This document shows, in pieces, positions 1-10,047 of a DNA stretch of 64,000 nucleotides. The stretch lies in contig CBDFKF010000004.1 in the NCBI GenBank assembly GCA_965248765.1, positions 1,612,001 through 1,676,000 on the forward strand, read 5' to 3'. A program made the position numbers and the translations under genes. Each line of letters begins with the position of its first letter. The first letter of the stretch is position 1. The DNA comes from CBDFKF01 sp965248765 (GTDB lineage Bacteria; Pseudomonadota; Alphaproteobacteria; VGEJ01). Below the pieces are notes generated by a model. The model ran no database searches and was not told the DNA's origin. It was given only the letters and a program-made list of their open reading frames with translations.

Positions 1-1
1 C

Positions 2-367
2 TCGCTGTTCGAGCCCGATGGCGTCTTCGACGCGGGCGATCCGTTCGGACGTCACGAGGGACACGCCGCGATTCACGCCTGGTTCACCGGCGTCCCGAGC
101 CGCTTCCTGTTCGCCGCACACTTGGTGATGAACCCGATCATCACGCTCGATGGCGACCGCGCGAACGGCAAATGGTGGCTCCTCATGCCCTGCACGTATC
201 GCGACGACGGTGCGCAGGCCGAAGGGCGTTGGTTGCTGTCCCAATACGACGATTATTATGTGCGCCGCGACGGCGTCTGGCGGTTTCAGACGATGCGCGC
301 GGACCTCAAGTACTTCGTCCCACACCTTGAGGACTGGGCCCGACACACCATCGCCAGCGGCGGCTAG
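2..367 (+). CDS. SnoaL/NTF2-like domain protein, 5' truncated by the window edge
   Basis: An open frame enters from the window edge (reading from base 2) and stops at 365-367, so the start is missing; about 121 residues are visible. The pattern resembles the cone-shaped SnoaL/NTF2-like fold: a strand-rich middle with GKWWLLMPCTYRD, then GRWLLSQYDDYYVRRDGVWR and a C-terminal F-x-x-M-R-A-D-L strand, as is common in small polyketide-cyclase-like or dehydratase-like proteins. Such proteins bind or isomerise small hydrophobic molecules, but the substrate cannot be read here. It is the only plus-strand gene before the broken FecR gene, which converges on it. The family assignment is fairly secure; a specific function is not. 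Confidence 0.7.
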   Translation, partial: SLFEPDGVFDAGDPFGRHEGHAAIHAWFTGVPSRFLFAAHLVMNPIITLDGDRANGKWWLLMPCTYRDDGAQAEGRWLLSQYDDYYVRRDGVWRFQTMRADLKYFVPHLEDWARHTIASGG

Positions 368-387
368 CGCCACCCGTCGCCCCCCGC

Positions 388-420
388 GTAGCTCACCGGC
401 CGCCGGAGCGGCCGGGTCCA
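388..420 (+). repeat. Short direct repeat, left copy, beside the FecR gene
   Basis: A 33-bp block beginning GTAGCTCACCGGCCGCCGG is repeated with only a substitution and a one-base indel at 3269-3301, in the same orientation. Weaker similarity continues a further 20 bp, including CGGTCA followed by TTG. The two copies bracket the broken FecR-domain gene. They may be members of a dispersed intergenic repeat family or the footprint of an insertion. Confidence 0.55.
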
Positions 421-460
421 GCCAGCTTCGGTCACTTGTGAAATGCAGGAGCGGCGCGGA

Positions 461-3082
461 CTACGGTGCGGCGGAAGCTGCTGCGGCGATGATGCCGGAG
501 GCCTCGTAAGTCCCGTTGACCACCTCCCAGTGCGCCCCGGCCTCTGCGGCAACGCTACCGCCACCCTGCATGAACGAACCGCGCATCGACCCGGTAACAC
601 TGTTGTGCACGCCCTGTCCAATGAGGGCACCAGTGAAGATATTGTTGCCGGCGATGCCGCTCAGGGCCAGGCCACTGCCATCGTCAACGAAGCTGCCGCC
701 GTCGAAGTCGGTGATGCTGAAGGTCGAACTGCCCGGCGCGCCGAAATTCACCGCCATGTTGAAGTTGCCGACCGCTGTGTAGATATCGCTACCGTTCTTC
801 ACCGTCGCGATGGCATGCCCGGCGTAGGTCGCCGTACCCGATAGCACGCTGATCTGGGCATCGCTCGCCACCTTGCCGGCCACCCACTGCGCCAAGTGGA
901 CGCGCGCATCAGCAAGGGGGCTAAAGGTGCCGATGTCGGTGCCCCAAAAGCCCCAGGCGAGGAATTGGCAGGCGCAGAAGCTTACGCCGCTCGGTAAGAA
1001 GCCGGAGTGATCGAGGCGGTCAAACGTGGTCAGATACTGTATGGCCACTGCTCCGACTCCGTTGAGCTCGGACGTATTGGTTACGTCGGTGATCGTCCCA
1101 AAAGTGTCATCGTCGACAAAGAGACTGCTCGCGATGCCGTTGCCGCCCTGGTGTGATTCGATCTGCGGGCCGGGGCCATCGACGTCGATGACGGCGGTCA
1201 GAGAATCCGAGGTGGGATCAGTGACGATCGCGATGTCCAGAGGGTCACTGTTGGTGTTCTTAAAGAAGTCGTTGGCATCGACGCCACCTGTGGAGTTGAT
1301 GTCCTGCGAGAGTCCGCCCGAGTACCCGTTGATGGTTCGCGCCGTGCGGCTCTCGGGCAGGGCTTCGGGCCCACTCTCGCTGATAGCGATCACGTTCGGC
1401 CGGAATTCCACAAACGGGGTGCCCAAAATGGCGCTAACTACGTCCACATCAAACTCTGCCGCGCCGCTCGGGTTGCCGAGCACGAACGCGTTGGGCGCCG
1501 AAACGCCATAGAACGCCGCACCGCTCGTGCCTAGTCCATCGCGGATGGTCAGCGCGTCGCTACCGAAGGCCAGTGAACCAGTGTTGGCACCGTTGGCGGC
1601 GGTCATTGAAGTGCCGGTCATACCGCCGGAGATCGAGGCCGTCTCTATGGCATCATCATCGAAGATGCGCCCGCCGATCACTGTCGCTGCCGATTTCTGG
1701 CTCGAACCCTGCCCCTCGATGAAAACCCGCGCTGCACCGAAGTTGTTGCCCGTAGAGCTATTCTACAGGATCGCGCCTTCGGTCGGGCCGTTATCGCCAA
1801 TGTCGCCGCCACTGCGGATAAACGGGAAGTTCGAGTTCAAGACGAAATCGTCCTGCAGGTCGTAAAAGGTGACCTGCCGTGTCGTCGGGAACGCGCTCGG
1901 CTGGGTCGGGACGCCGGCCCAAGCCACCACCGTGTGACCCGGGAAGTTCGATTCCTCGAACTCGGCGAAGCCGAAGTCCTGGGCGGCGTTGACGAAGCCG
2001 GTGCCGAAGATCGGCCCGAACGGCGAATCCGTGCCGCCGGGGCCGAAGCTGAAGGTGCCGACCTGCAGTCCTGGAATGGTCAGGAATGAGGCGAGTTGAA
2101 CGTTGAACAACCCGCCCACCACGCTGCCATCGTCAAACACGATGTCGAGGAGCGAGTTGCCATCGTCCGTGCCGAACGTGTTGTTGCCCGACAGCGCGAC
2201 ATGGCGATAGCGCCCGCTCACGCCAGCAATGTTGCCCCCTCCCGTCCCCTCGGTGGCGATGTCCTGTTGGGTTTCACTCAGCTCGGCCGTCTCTTCCGCT
2301 TCATCCGTCGCCCCGCCCACATCCAGCAGATCCTCCGGCGTCAGCCCATCGCTCGGCGCGATTTCACTGGGGTCATTCTCCGAGCCCCCTTCGCCGATAC
2401 CGCTCTCTGCAACATCCGAATCATCCGGCGGATCCTCCGAGCCACCGCTCGCCTCGCCACTCGACTCAAGCGAGTTGAAGGCCGCCTCCATCGCCGCCGC
2501 GTCGATCAGCACCGGCGGCGAGGGCGGCTCGCCCGGCACCACCGTCGAGCCATAGCCCGGCCGGTCGATGGTGACGCTCACCCCTTCGCTCTCCACCGTG
2601 GTCTGGCCAAAGCCATTGATCGTCTGCACGCTGTCATCGCCGACGATCGTGAAGTTAATGCGCCGCGGATGCCGATCGTTGCCGTCGGCGTCTTCAGCAG
2701 CACCGGGTTCTTCTTTGAGATCTTGCCTCCGACCAGGCGGAATACGCCCTTGGTGGCATTGATCACCAGCGAGCCGGTCTGGGCGTCCGGGTCGTAGACG
2801 AACTCGTCGAGCACCATGTCGGAGTTGGGGCCGATGGTCAGCGCTGATTCATCGAGGAACAGCATCTGGGCCTGGCCACGCTCGCCGGTGACGATCCGCT
2901 CCTGGGTGAACACGTTGGTGCCGACCGTCAGCACCCGCTCATCCTGCGCCGGCGGCGTGCCGGTGGCCGCCGGGTTCACCGCCGCCGCCACCCCGATCTC
3001 GGCATCCTGCGCTTTGGGCGGAAACAAAAGCCGAGAGCGCGATAGCGGCCCCGGCCGACAGAGAAACGAAGCGACTAATCAT
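461..3082 (-). pseudogene. Secreted FecR-domain protein with TbpB-like barrel C-terminus, disrupted
   Basis: Three pieces form one protein. A signal peptide (MISRFVSLSAGAAIALSAF) starts at ATG 3082 behind an AGGGG ribosome site. A FecR domain lies in another frame near 3027-2660 and carries ALTIGPNSDMVLDEF, GVFRLVGGKISKK and TPTATIGIRG. A long acidic, low-complexity and beta-rich region returns to the first frame from about 2650 onward. The frame then hits a TAG at 1765-1763 and continues open to 461. The C-terminus (GGSVAAEAGAHWEV followed by YEASGIIAA) resembles the beta-barrel end of transferrin-binding-protein-like surface proteins. Family members are thought to be exported surface proteins. 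Two frameshifts (about 3020 and 2655) plus one amber codon argue for a real pseudogene rather than one read error. Confidence 0.75.
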
Positions 3083-3172
3083 GTGGTGAGCCCCTGGCCC
3101 CAACGCGACCGCACACATTAGCGCGTTGATGCCGAGTCTGCTTGGGGGAGGCGGGCTACGATGTCCGGAACG

Positions 3173-3262
3173 GGGTCAGAGGCGGACATCGTGCCGGGCC
3201 TGCGGCCGCTTCGTGGGGGCAAAGCGGCCCCCCAGAGGCCTCACGTCTCTTCTTGGGGCAGT
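3173..3262 (+). repeat. Degenerate intergenic repeat, copy A
   Basis: This roughly 90-bp block carries GGGGTCA, GGCGGAC, GCGGCCGCTT, then AAAGCGG and CCAGAG, and ends TTGGGG. It aligns, by eye at about three quarters identity, to 13307-13400. It lies in a 508-bp stretch (3083-3591) without a convincing gene. The only other thing seen there is a possible remnant near 3430-3570 that I could not assign. Confidence 0.45.
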
Positions 3263-3268
3263 CCGGAC

Positions 3269-3301
3269 GTAGCTCACTGGCCGCCGGCAGCGGCCGGGTC
3301 T
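3269..3301 (+). repeat. Short direct repeat, right copy, beside the FecR gene
   Basis: This is the second copy of the block at 388-420. It is followed by GGCCAGGAGCGGTCATTG, where the left copy has a degenerate version of the same. It sits directly after the degenerate intergenic repeat at 3173-3262, so the two may belong to one composite intergenic element. Confidence 0.5.
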
Positions 3302-3591
3302 AAGGCCAGGAGCGGTCATTGCCACCATCGACGCCGCGGCACTTTACGTCGTCACTTGTCTGACCCCACTCCGCCGAGAGAGGCGAGTTAGCCGGGCGTG
3401 CTCGGCTTGGTACACGCAACCGTCGTCCAGTAAGGAGGGGTTCGCCGCGCACGTTGAGCAACATATCGGGCCGAAGCTGCTTATTCGCCGCACCGGCCGC
3501 GTGGCGACAGCTGGCGGCCTGAATACCCTCAGCACGGCGGCCTTCGCAGGCCGGCCTCGGTTACTCTGACGATGCCCAGGTGGCTTACGGC

Positions 3592-4605
3592 CTAGGTCGA
3601 GATCATCTTTTTCTCGACGCCGACGCCCGCGGCAACAGCGCGCTCATATTCAACGGGCACGGTCGCCGAGTCCTGAAGCGCGATCCCGGTCGAATCGAAC
3701 ACCGTGACTTCGCTCTCGGAGGTTCGGCCCGGTTTCTTGTCCGCCACCACTTCGCCGATTTCACCCGCGATGTCGTCCTCCTTGAGAAGCCCCTGCTGGA
3801 GCGGGACATTGATCTCGCCGTCGGTCCGGCATTGTCGAATGTCGTCGACGAAGATACGGGCGCGCAGCAGGATTTTGGGATCGAGCTCCTGATCGCCGTC
3901 CTTGTCGGCGCCGACCGCGGCAATATGGGTTCCGGGCGCGATCCACTCATCCTTTACGATGGGTCCGCGGGCGGGCGTAATGGTAACGACCACGTCGGCG
4001 CCGGGCACGACGTCTTCCAGGTTGGTCGATGCGGTGATCGTCAGGTCCGGGTATTTGGTCTGTTCCGCGGCGAGGAAGTGGTCCAGTGTGGCCTGCGAGC
4101 GGCTCCACACCCGCACGTCCGTCCAGTCGAACACTTCGTTGCAGGTGGCGAGCACACCCTCGGCCATGTGGCCGGCGCCCACAATGGCGAGGCGCTTTGC
4201 GTCCTTGCGGGCGAGCCACTTGGCGGACACGGCGGCGGCGGAGCCGGTGCGCATCACCGTGTGATGGCTGCCGTCGCAAATGGCCAGCGGGAAGCCCGTT
4301 TCCGGATGGGTGTAGATGAGGATCGAGAACACTGTTGGCAGATCGAACTTGGCGCGGTTCTGCTCGCGGATCGACACCCATTTGCACGCTGCGGCCTCGG
4401 GCTCCTCGATATAGGACGGCATCGCCTCCCACTCGCCGGGATACTTGTCGAGAACGATGTGGGCCTTGGGCTCCATGTGGAATCTTCCTTCGCCGTGCAT
4501 GCGGTAGGCCTGTTCGACGCAGGCGTTGTATTCCCCGGGCATCAGCAGCTCCATCATGTCGGTGCGGCCGAGGATCAGAGTTTTGCGATTTCTCCAGCTA
4601 TCCAC
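3592..4605 (-). CDS. Ornithine cyclodeaminase / mu-crystallin family oxidoreductase
   Basis: The 337-residue protein has the full length and layout of the OCD/mu-crystallin family. An N-terminal substrate and dimerisation region (residues 1-130) contains MEPKAHIVLDKYPGEW and CKWVS. A Rossmann NAD(P) domain carries LAIVGAGHMAEGV, a variant of GxGxxA, then VVTITPARGPIV and a late IFVDD. Family members include ornithine cyclodeaminase, alanine dehydrogenase, ketimine reductases and opine-type enzymes, so the substrate is left open. The gene stands alone on the minus strand. A role in amino-acid catabolism would fit the amide and amino-acid genes farther right. It appears intact, unlike its neighbours on both sides. 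Confidence 0.85.
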   Translation of the reverse strand: MDSWRNRKTLILGRTDMMELLMPGEYNACVEQAYRMHGEGRFHMEPKAHIVLDKYPGEWEAMPSYIEEPEAAACKWVSIREQNRAKFDLPTVFSILIYTHPETGFPLAICDGSHHTVMRTGSAAAVSAKWLARKDAKRLAIVGAGHMAEGVLATCNEVFDWTDVRVWSRSQATLDHFLAAEQTKYPDLTITASTNLEDVVPGADVVVTITPARGPIVKDEWIAPGTHIAAVGADKDGDQELDPKILLRARIFVDDIRQCRTDGEINVPLQQGLLKEDDIAGEIGEVVADKKPGRTSESEVTVFDSTGIALQDSATVPVEYERAVAAGVGVEKKMIST

Positions 4606-4782
4606 CGAACTTCCCTCCCGTTCTTGTTGTGCCGTCTAGTCCCGCGAGGGGAGGTATACCCGAATCTTGGTGATGGGGTGACGTGACGGCGGCGTATCCC
4701 GGCGATGATGAAGTCGCCGATTTCCCTGAAGGAAGGGTACGCCATGCACAAAGATACGGTTGTTTCGTTTCCCATCCAGACC

Positions 4783-4960
4783 GGGTTTCGATCGAGGATC
4801 CGCTGACGCAGGTGCCGCGCTCGGGCGCGCGGCGCCTGTTGGCCGAGGCGGTGGAGGCGGCCGTATCCGCTTCACCTCCGCCATCCTGCCGCCCTATCCC
4901 CGGCGACCATCGGGACGCGCGGACACGACCGATTTTCTGGACCGGTTGGCACGCCGCCCA
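4783..4960 (+). pseudogene. IS256-type transposase remnant
   Basis: A fragment reads DPLTQVPRSGARRLLAEAVE in one frame and continues in another frame as RFTSAILPPYPRR. Both blocks match the order expected in the N-terminal third of IS256-family transposases (an ARRLLAxAVExE region, then a FxSAILPPYxRR region). A frameshift and missing flanks leave no functional gene. The catalytic DDE part is absent, and no terminal repeats were seen. It is the only recognisable content of the 4606-5046 gap. Confidence 0.5.
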
Positions 4961-5046
4961 ACCTCTTCCACGATCGGGCCTCTGAGCGCGAAGCTGGTCA
5001 AACAGCGCCTTTGTGTCTTCAAGTTGGCGGTATTAGAGGGCTGGAT

Positions 5047-5818
5047 CTAAGGCGCGATCGTTTCCGAAAGATTGGAACGCACCATGATGCAATCAAGTTC
5101 AATAAGCATCGGGAAGTGACCTGCATTGTTCGGAACAAAAGCACTCAGGTCAAACCCACAATCCTCATAAAAGGATAGAGCTTCACGAAAATCAACCGAG
5201 TCCGCATATATTCCCTTGACGGCGAGCTCGCTCTGCAGGCCAACGAACTCAGAAATGATATCAATTCCACCACGGATGACTTTGACGTCATAGCCTTGGG
5301 TGTCCATTTTCAAGAACGGCCTGCTGAAGCCGTGGATTTCTTTAATCGGCGATAGGCCAACTCCAAAGTCTCGGTTTTGACCGAAACGTTTTTTTGATCA
5401 TATTTTTCTTTTGGAATCTCCCCGACACGTCGTGGTCTGGGGAGCTTAATGAGGTGAATTGATGCGCGTTCATGATGTTCAATGTTTGCCAACCCGTCTT
5501 ATCCGATAACGCTATATCCTCCACTATCCAATTGGGATCACGCTCGGACCTCGCGAGCAATACTTCAAGCACCTCCGGGTTCGGCTCAAAAGAAATGATC
5601 AAGTTTTTGTAGCCGGCGTATTTACGTAGAAATGTCGCATACTGGCCCTCGTTCGCGCCAACGTCGAAAACACAGTCGACCTGCAAATACGGCAATAGAC
5701 GACGCAGATGGCGTTGTTCCCAAAGCGCGTGCGGCGGTCGGCTGGGGTATTCTTTAATCCTTTGCACAACGGCCGCTGGCAGCAATCGCCTCGCCGTTCT
5801 TCGAAGGAAAGGGTTCAT
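5047..5818 (-). pseudogene. FkbM-family methyltransferase, two frameshifts, low GC
   Basis: The pieces together give a typical FkbM SAM-dependent methyltransferase. From ATG 5818 comes a basic N-terminus, then the SAM motif VDCVFDVGANEGQYATFL and SFEPNPE. In a second frame follows VSVKTETLELAYRRL, and in a third LKMDTQGYDVKVIRGG with a C-terminal acidic strand. The frame changes lie near 5415 (beside a CCCC run) and 5315. The region is visibly richer in A+T than its neighbours, which suggests horizontal acquisition, as is usual for polysaccharide or lipid O-methylation genes of this family. An upstream in-frame start at 5929 is possible but adds residues unlike the family. No other glycan gene is adjacent. 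Confidence 0.75.
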
Positions 5819-6063
5819 GCTTCGACACTCGTCATCTACGTTAGAAAGATGGTGGGAGAAACATTGGTGATGTACCCATACAAGTGCCTTCCCTCGGGTC
5901 GCCACGCCACAATCATCCACCTTTGCCACTTCGCCGAGAAACCGGGCGCGCGCGGGCTCTCGAAATCTATGTGCGCCGAAGGCATCTGTTTATCCCTTCG
6001 GCACTCCCGGCCCCTGCGCGTTGGTGTCGGCACTGGTTCTCAATTCTGTTTGCTAGGGAAGGC

Positions 6064-6795
6064 CTAAGGCCGGCCATCAATGGCAGAGAGGTCGGTGGGA
6101 GCCATTCCTCCGAGCGCCGAAATCGCGTCGGCATATTCGGCGACCGCAGCGACTCCCTTCGAGCTTAGCGCGTAGACGCCAGTTCGCACGCGGTCGAACC
6201 AGCCGTAATGGTCATCTGCCATCAGCCGCCGCGCCTCCTTCACTCCTGTCCTCTTCGCCACCTCCGACGCCTTTGTTGGGCCGTATTCGTGGAGGAGTTG
6301 CACGCATCTCAGCGCGTCCTGGCGATAGGCCGTCATGAGGCCGCGCCGCGTGGATCCACCGGAATTGGGATCGCCGACCCGTCTTGCGAACTCCCGCAGC
6401 AGGCGCCCGCGTCGTGCTTTTGATTGACGCGGTCGGTAGGGTGCCGGGTCGCAATGGATCTGAACAAGGCCGTCCTCGGCGCGCACCGTGATCAGCCCCA
6501 GTCCGAGGCGGCGGCAGAGACGCAGGTTGTTGCGCAGCGCTTGTCCAAACGCCTGGCCAGCACCGTGCGAGACGGTAACGTAGACGGCGTCCGTCAGTTG
6601 CTGCCTGTCGATCGCCTGATGGAACAGTGACAGCGCAAAACCGGTCTTGAGTTCGACGACGACAGGATCGCCGCCGTCGCGCACGGCGACGACATCGGCC
6701 GTGCCGATCTCGCTCTTCACCTCGTAGCCCTGCCCTTCGAGCAGCCGCTTAATGGGCGGGTAAAGGTCGGTCTCTCGCCGTCTGGAGGCCACCAT
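6064..6795 (-). CDS. DUF2161 family, PD-(D/E)XK nuclease-fold protein
   Basis: About 243 residues. The N-terminal half begins ETDLYPPIKRLLEGQGYEVK and continues ADVVAVRDG and PVVVELKTGF, matching the D-x(n)-ExK core of the PD-(D/E)XK fold. A basic linker, then a winged-helix-like C-terminal half (RQDALRCVQLLHEYGPTKAS, VAKRTGV, YGWFDRVRTGVYALS), completes the DUF2161 layout. The family is described as a putative phosphodiesterase or nuclease; its substrate is unknown. ATG 6795 is preferred over the upstream in-frame start at 7023 because the added residues are not family-like. It lies isolated between a methyltransferase relic and a membrane-protein gene. Confidence 0.75.
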   Translation of the reverse strand: MVASRRRETDLYPPIKRLLEGQGYEVKSEIGTADVVAVRDGGDPVVVELKTGFALSLFHQAIDRQQLTDAVYVTVSHGAGQAFGQALRNNLRLCRRLGLGLITVRAEDGLVQIHCDPAPYRPRQSKARRGRLLREFARRVGDPNSGGSTRRGLMTAYRQDALRCVQLLHEYGPTKASEVAKRTGVKEARRLMADDHYGWFDRVRTGVYALSSKGVAAVAEYADAISALGGMAPTDLSAIDGRP

Positions 6796-7079
6796 GCCGA
6801 TCCATACCGCGCGGAACCACGATCCCGCAATCCGCATCCCTTTCGGCACGGATGCGCGCACGTGCTTGTCGGATGGGCAGAGAGTGAACCGGTTACCCCC
6901 GCATAGAAGCCTTCCTCGACCGTCCGTCCTGCCGGGGGCGAGAACCATTCGCTGCTTGAGATGGACCAACAGTCGGGCCGAGCCACACCAGTTTTGGGCT
7001 ATGCCCGCCCGGTGGCCACGCACGGTGCCCTCGGCTACGCTACCAACGACAGAGGCAGCTGTACTTTTTCACCCTCGCG

Positions 7080-7796
7080 ATGATCGAGAAAAACGGCCGC
7101 AGGACCGCAATTTGTGTCGCCCTGTTTGGCGTGCTCGTGCCGGCAGGTTTCGCCGCATGGGCCGAGATAAGCCCCATCACGCTGGTTCATCTGGCTCATG
7201 AGGACGGTCCCATCGAATACCTGTCCGCCTTCTTGTTCCTTGTTGCGTCGCTGGGGTTCGTGGTGGCGTCATTGCGCAGCGAGTTCTTGCGCAGGCGATC
7301 GTCTCGCTGGGCGTACTTCTTCACGCTGTCGTGGGCAGCGCTGATGGCAGTGTTTGTTGGCGAGGAGATCAGCTGGGGGCAGCGCATCTTTGACGTGGCC
7401 ACGCCTGAGTTTCTTGACGCCGTCAACGTCCAACACGAGCTGAATATCCACAATACGACGTGGTTGGACGATTACCTTGGTGGCTCAGGCCTCTTGTTGG
7501 CAATAATGATGGTCTTCACCGGCCTCGTCATTCCCCTGGCCTCGCGCATCTCGTTGCCCGGACGTCTTTTGTAACGCTTGTGTTTTCCTGTTGCCCCGCT
7601 CCGTTACGTCACGCTGTTCATTGTCCCCCTTGCTTGGGCGAAGTACTACCACCTCGAATTCCGGGAAATCGGCTGCGACAACACGGCGTGGGAGGTTCGC
7701 GAACTGATCCTTGGCGTCGCTCTCGCGGCGTTTGCCCTCCACGGAGCTCGAGCGCCCGATGAGTTGTTCAGGGCTCACCGGCGTTGGACTGGGTAG
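7080..7796 (+). pseudogene. Integral membrane protein with one in-frame stop
   Basis: The first segment (164 residues) has about four hydrophobic helices and conserved-looking motifs DGPIEYLSAFLFL and FVGEEISWGQRIF, followed by NVQHELNIHN. TAA at 7572-7574 ends it after an RLL tripeptide, but the same frame stays open beyond. It continues with FPVAPLRYVTLFIVPLAW and a final helix to 7796, which looks like the natural C-terminal part. I know similar unnamed bacterial membrane proteins with the EEISWGQR motif but no assigned function. The stop could be a real nonsense mutation or a base-call error. Start ATG 7080 follows a TTTTTCACCC stretch with only a weak ribosome site. Confidence 0.5.
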
Positions 7797-7808
7797 CGTG
7801 CGGCTGAC

Positions 7809-8285
7809 GCCGGCACGGGGTCCTCACGCACACACCGGGCGCCCTGCTAACACCGCCGTTTGGCGACCCGGTCCGTTCACGCGTGGCTCGCTAGGGGACG
7901 ATGGCCCGGATGCGGCCGACCTTGCGCCCGCTCCAGTTGGTGATCGGAAGATCGAGGTAGCGGGCGAGACGCTGCCGCGCCTCGTCTTCGAGCGCGCCGA
8001 TGCGATCGAGAATGCTCACGAGCGCCACCCCCGGCGGCACGGCGCGCCCCGTCGCGCGCCTTGAGAGCCAGGCCGCGCTTGAGACCCGGGATCGCGGCAA
8101 CGAACACGCCCTCGGCGCCGGTCTTGGCCAGGATGGCACCATGGCTCGCCTCCATCACCTCGGTACACAGGCGTTCGTGGCCGCTGCCATGAACGGTTTG
8201 CCCGTCATGGCGCCGACGAGATGTTCGACGGCGCGCCGCCGCGCGGGCGCGAGGCGTTGCGGATCGGCGAGGCGAGCGGCTGCTC
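7809..8285 (-). pseudogene. Duplicated 3' end of L-asparaginase, decayed
   Basis: This segment aligns base for base, at roughly 88-90% identity by eye, with 13484-13960, which is the 3' third of the intact asparaginase gene plus about 80 bp downstream. It retains HERLCTEVMEASHGAI and the terminal sequence ITNWSGRKVGRIRAIVP, but in two frames, so it cannot encode the domain. Similarity stops near 8285, about 75 bp before the IS1182-type element. It is best read as an old partial duplication or the scar of an unequal exchange. The duplicated part beyond the coding region shows that the event copied DNA, not just a domain. Confidence 0.75.
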
Positions 8286-8358
8286 ATACTTTGATGGCCG
8301 CTCTCGGGGCTAAACCTGCCGTCGAGTCGCGATCGCTCAGAGGGCAGCTGATAGCCTT

Positions 8359-9971
8359 GGTTGTGTAAGAACGCGGCGGCGTTGGCGGTCGGACGTAGCG
8401 GCCCGAGGCTGATGTGAGCGAGCCGTTCATCTAGCTCAGTGGGCAACCTGAGTCATCTAAGAGAAGCTCAGGTCGGGCGGTCTGGCGTTTCGTGGGCGTT
8501 GGAGCCAGGAAGTTGCGTTTCCTATGCCCTGATGGCCGCGATCAGCAGCCCGGTGCCGAGGATGTTCATGACACGGGTGAGGTTATAGGCGAGTACGTGC
8601 AGCGCCATCTCGGTGCTGACGCGTTGTGAGCGTCTTCATCAGGAAGTGGGTTGCGCGCCCATCGGGGCTTTGATCGTGCCGAAGGGATGCTCGACCGTCT
8701 CGCGGCGCTGGCGCATCTTCTCCGGATGCTCGTCGAGCCGCCTCTGAACAGCCTCGAGAACATGCTCGTACTCCCAGCGGGTGATCCGGCGCTCTCTGCC
8801 CGTGGTGCAGCGGTGCTTGATGGCGCAGCTCAGACACGCGTTGGTCCAGTAGCGGCGTAAGGCCAGGCCCTTTTCCTCAGTCGTGTATCGATACCTCAGC
8901 CTTTCGTTGGCCGGGCAGATGTAGATGTCCTTTTGCGCCACATAGCGGCCGGAGGTCTGCGGCTTGGGAAGCGTGACCGTGATGGCGGCGTCTTCGCACG
9001 CCAGGATCTCCGCACTGTTGAAGTAGCCCCGGTCGGCGACGACATCCAAGGTGTCCGCCCCCAGCGTCGCTTTCGTCTGCTTGGCCATGCGGGCGAGCTG
9101 GGACCGGTCGGTGCCGACGTTGGTCACCTCGTGGGCAACGATCAGATGATGCTTGGTGTCGACGGCGGCTTGCACGTTGTAGCCGACGACGCCCGACCGC
9201 TGGTCGCCATCGAGCGAGCGTCGGGATCGGTTAGAGAGATCTGCTGGTCCGGCCTCTCGCGCATCCGCGCCTCGAGCCCCTTGAGGCGCTGCATCTCTTG
9301 CCTGAGCCTGGCAATCTTCTCGTGCAGACGGACCGTCTTGGTCGTGCGTGCCAGAGACGGCTCTTGCCGGTCGGCGCTGTCCAGCTGGTGCAGGTAGCGC
9401 GACACGCTGATCCAGGCGCCGCGTCATCTTGGCTCGCGTGAAGTTCCTGTCTCGGTTGTTCACTGCCTTGAACTTGCTGCCATCGATCGCAACGCGGGCT
9501 TCGGCAAACAGACCGAGCGTGCGGCACAGAGCGACGAACCGGGCACAGACCTGACGGATGGCGCGACCATTGTCCTTGTTGCGGAAGTCGGCGATCGTCT
9601 TGTGATCGGGAGCCAGGCGGCCGGTTAGCCACATCACTTCCACGTTGCGCCCGGCTTCCCGCTCAAGCCGGCGGCTCGATTGGACCCGATTGAGATAGCC
9701 GTAGATGTACAGCTTCAGCAGAACCGACGGATGATACGCAGGCCGGCCGGTATCCTTCGGCGCGACACGGCTGAAGCCAAGCTCAGCTAGATCCAGCTCC
9801 TCGACAAAGACATCGATCACCCGAACCGCATTGTCCTCGCCAATCCAGTCGTCCAAGCACTCCGGGAACAAAGTGCGCTGCCCGCGATCGGTCCCTTCAA
9901 CGAAACGCCCCATACGATCTCCCCGCTCAGACCACCGAAGAATCATATCAGGCAAGCGTTCTTACACAGCC
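8359..9971. mobile_element. IS1182-type insertion sequence
   Basis: Inverted termini are visible: GGTTGTGTAAGAACGC at 8359-8374 and its complement GCGTTCTTACACAGCC at 9956-9971, with one mismatch. The 1.6-kb span and the single minus-strand transposase fit the IS1182 group. No target duplication is obvious at the ends. About 150 bp separate the transposase stop from the left terminus. The transposase is frameshifted, so the element is probably immobile unless helped in trans. Confidence 0.75.
8522..9913 (-). pseudogene. IS1182-family transposase, four frameshifts
   Basis: ATG 9913 follows GGGGAG and opens MGRFVEGTDRGQRTLFPE. The N-terminal DUF772-like part includes YHPSVLLKLYIYGYLNRVQS and LTGRLAPDHKTIADFR, followed by VAIDGSKFKAVN (first catalytic Asp). 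Near 9430 the frame shifts into the coiled region SRYLHQLDSADRQEPSLA. It returns near 9210 to give GVVGYNVQAAVD and later VVADRGYF. It shifts again near 8650 (THFLMKTL) and near 8630 (VSTEMALHVLAYNLTR), ending at TAG 8522-8524. All the family landmarks, including VEHPFGTIK, are present but no continuous frame exists. Confidence 0.8.
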
Positions 9972-10047
9972 AGAGCCATTACCGGACATCCGCGTAGGAC
10001 GCCCGCTAGTGCGGCTCGGCAAGGGCCTCGGACTAATCCGAACACCG

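Noticed and set aside
1763..1765. TAG in the FecR frame as a programmed read-through or selenocysteine/pyrrolysine-like site
   Set aside because: Two frameshifts in the same gene make simple decay more likely, and no recoding context was seen.
2096..2797. 233-residue plus-strand frame opposite the FecR gene
   Set aside because: Composition is Arg/His-rich with no motif, as expected of a shadow of GC-rich coding DNA on the opposite strand.
3430..3570. Possible DJ-1/PfpI or regulator remnant on the plus strand (LLIRRTGRVATAGGLNT)
   Set aside because: The match is short, without flanking support, and stops within 50 residues; I could not decide on a family.
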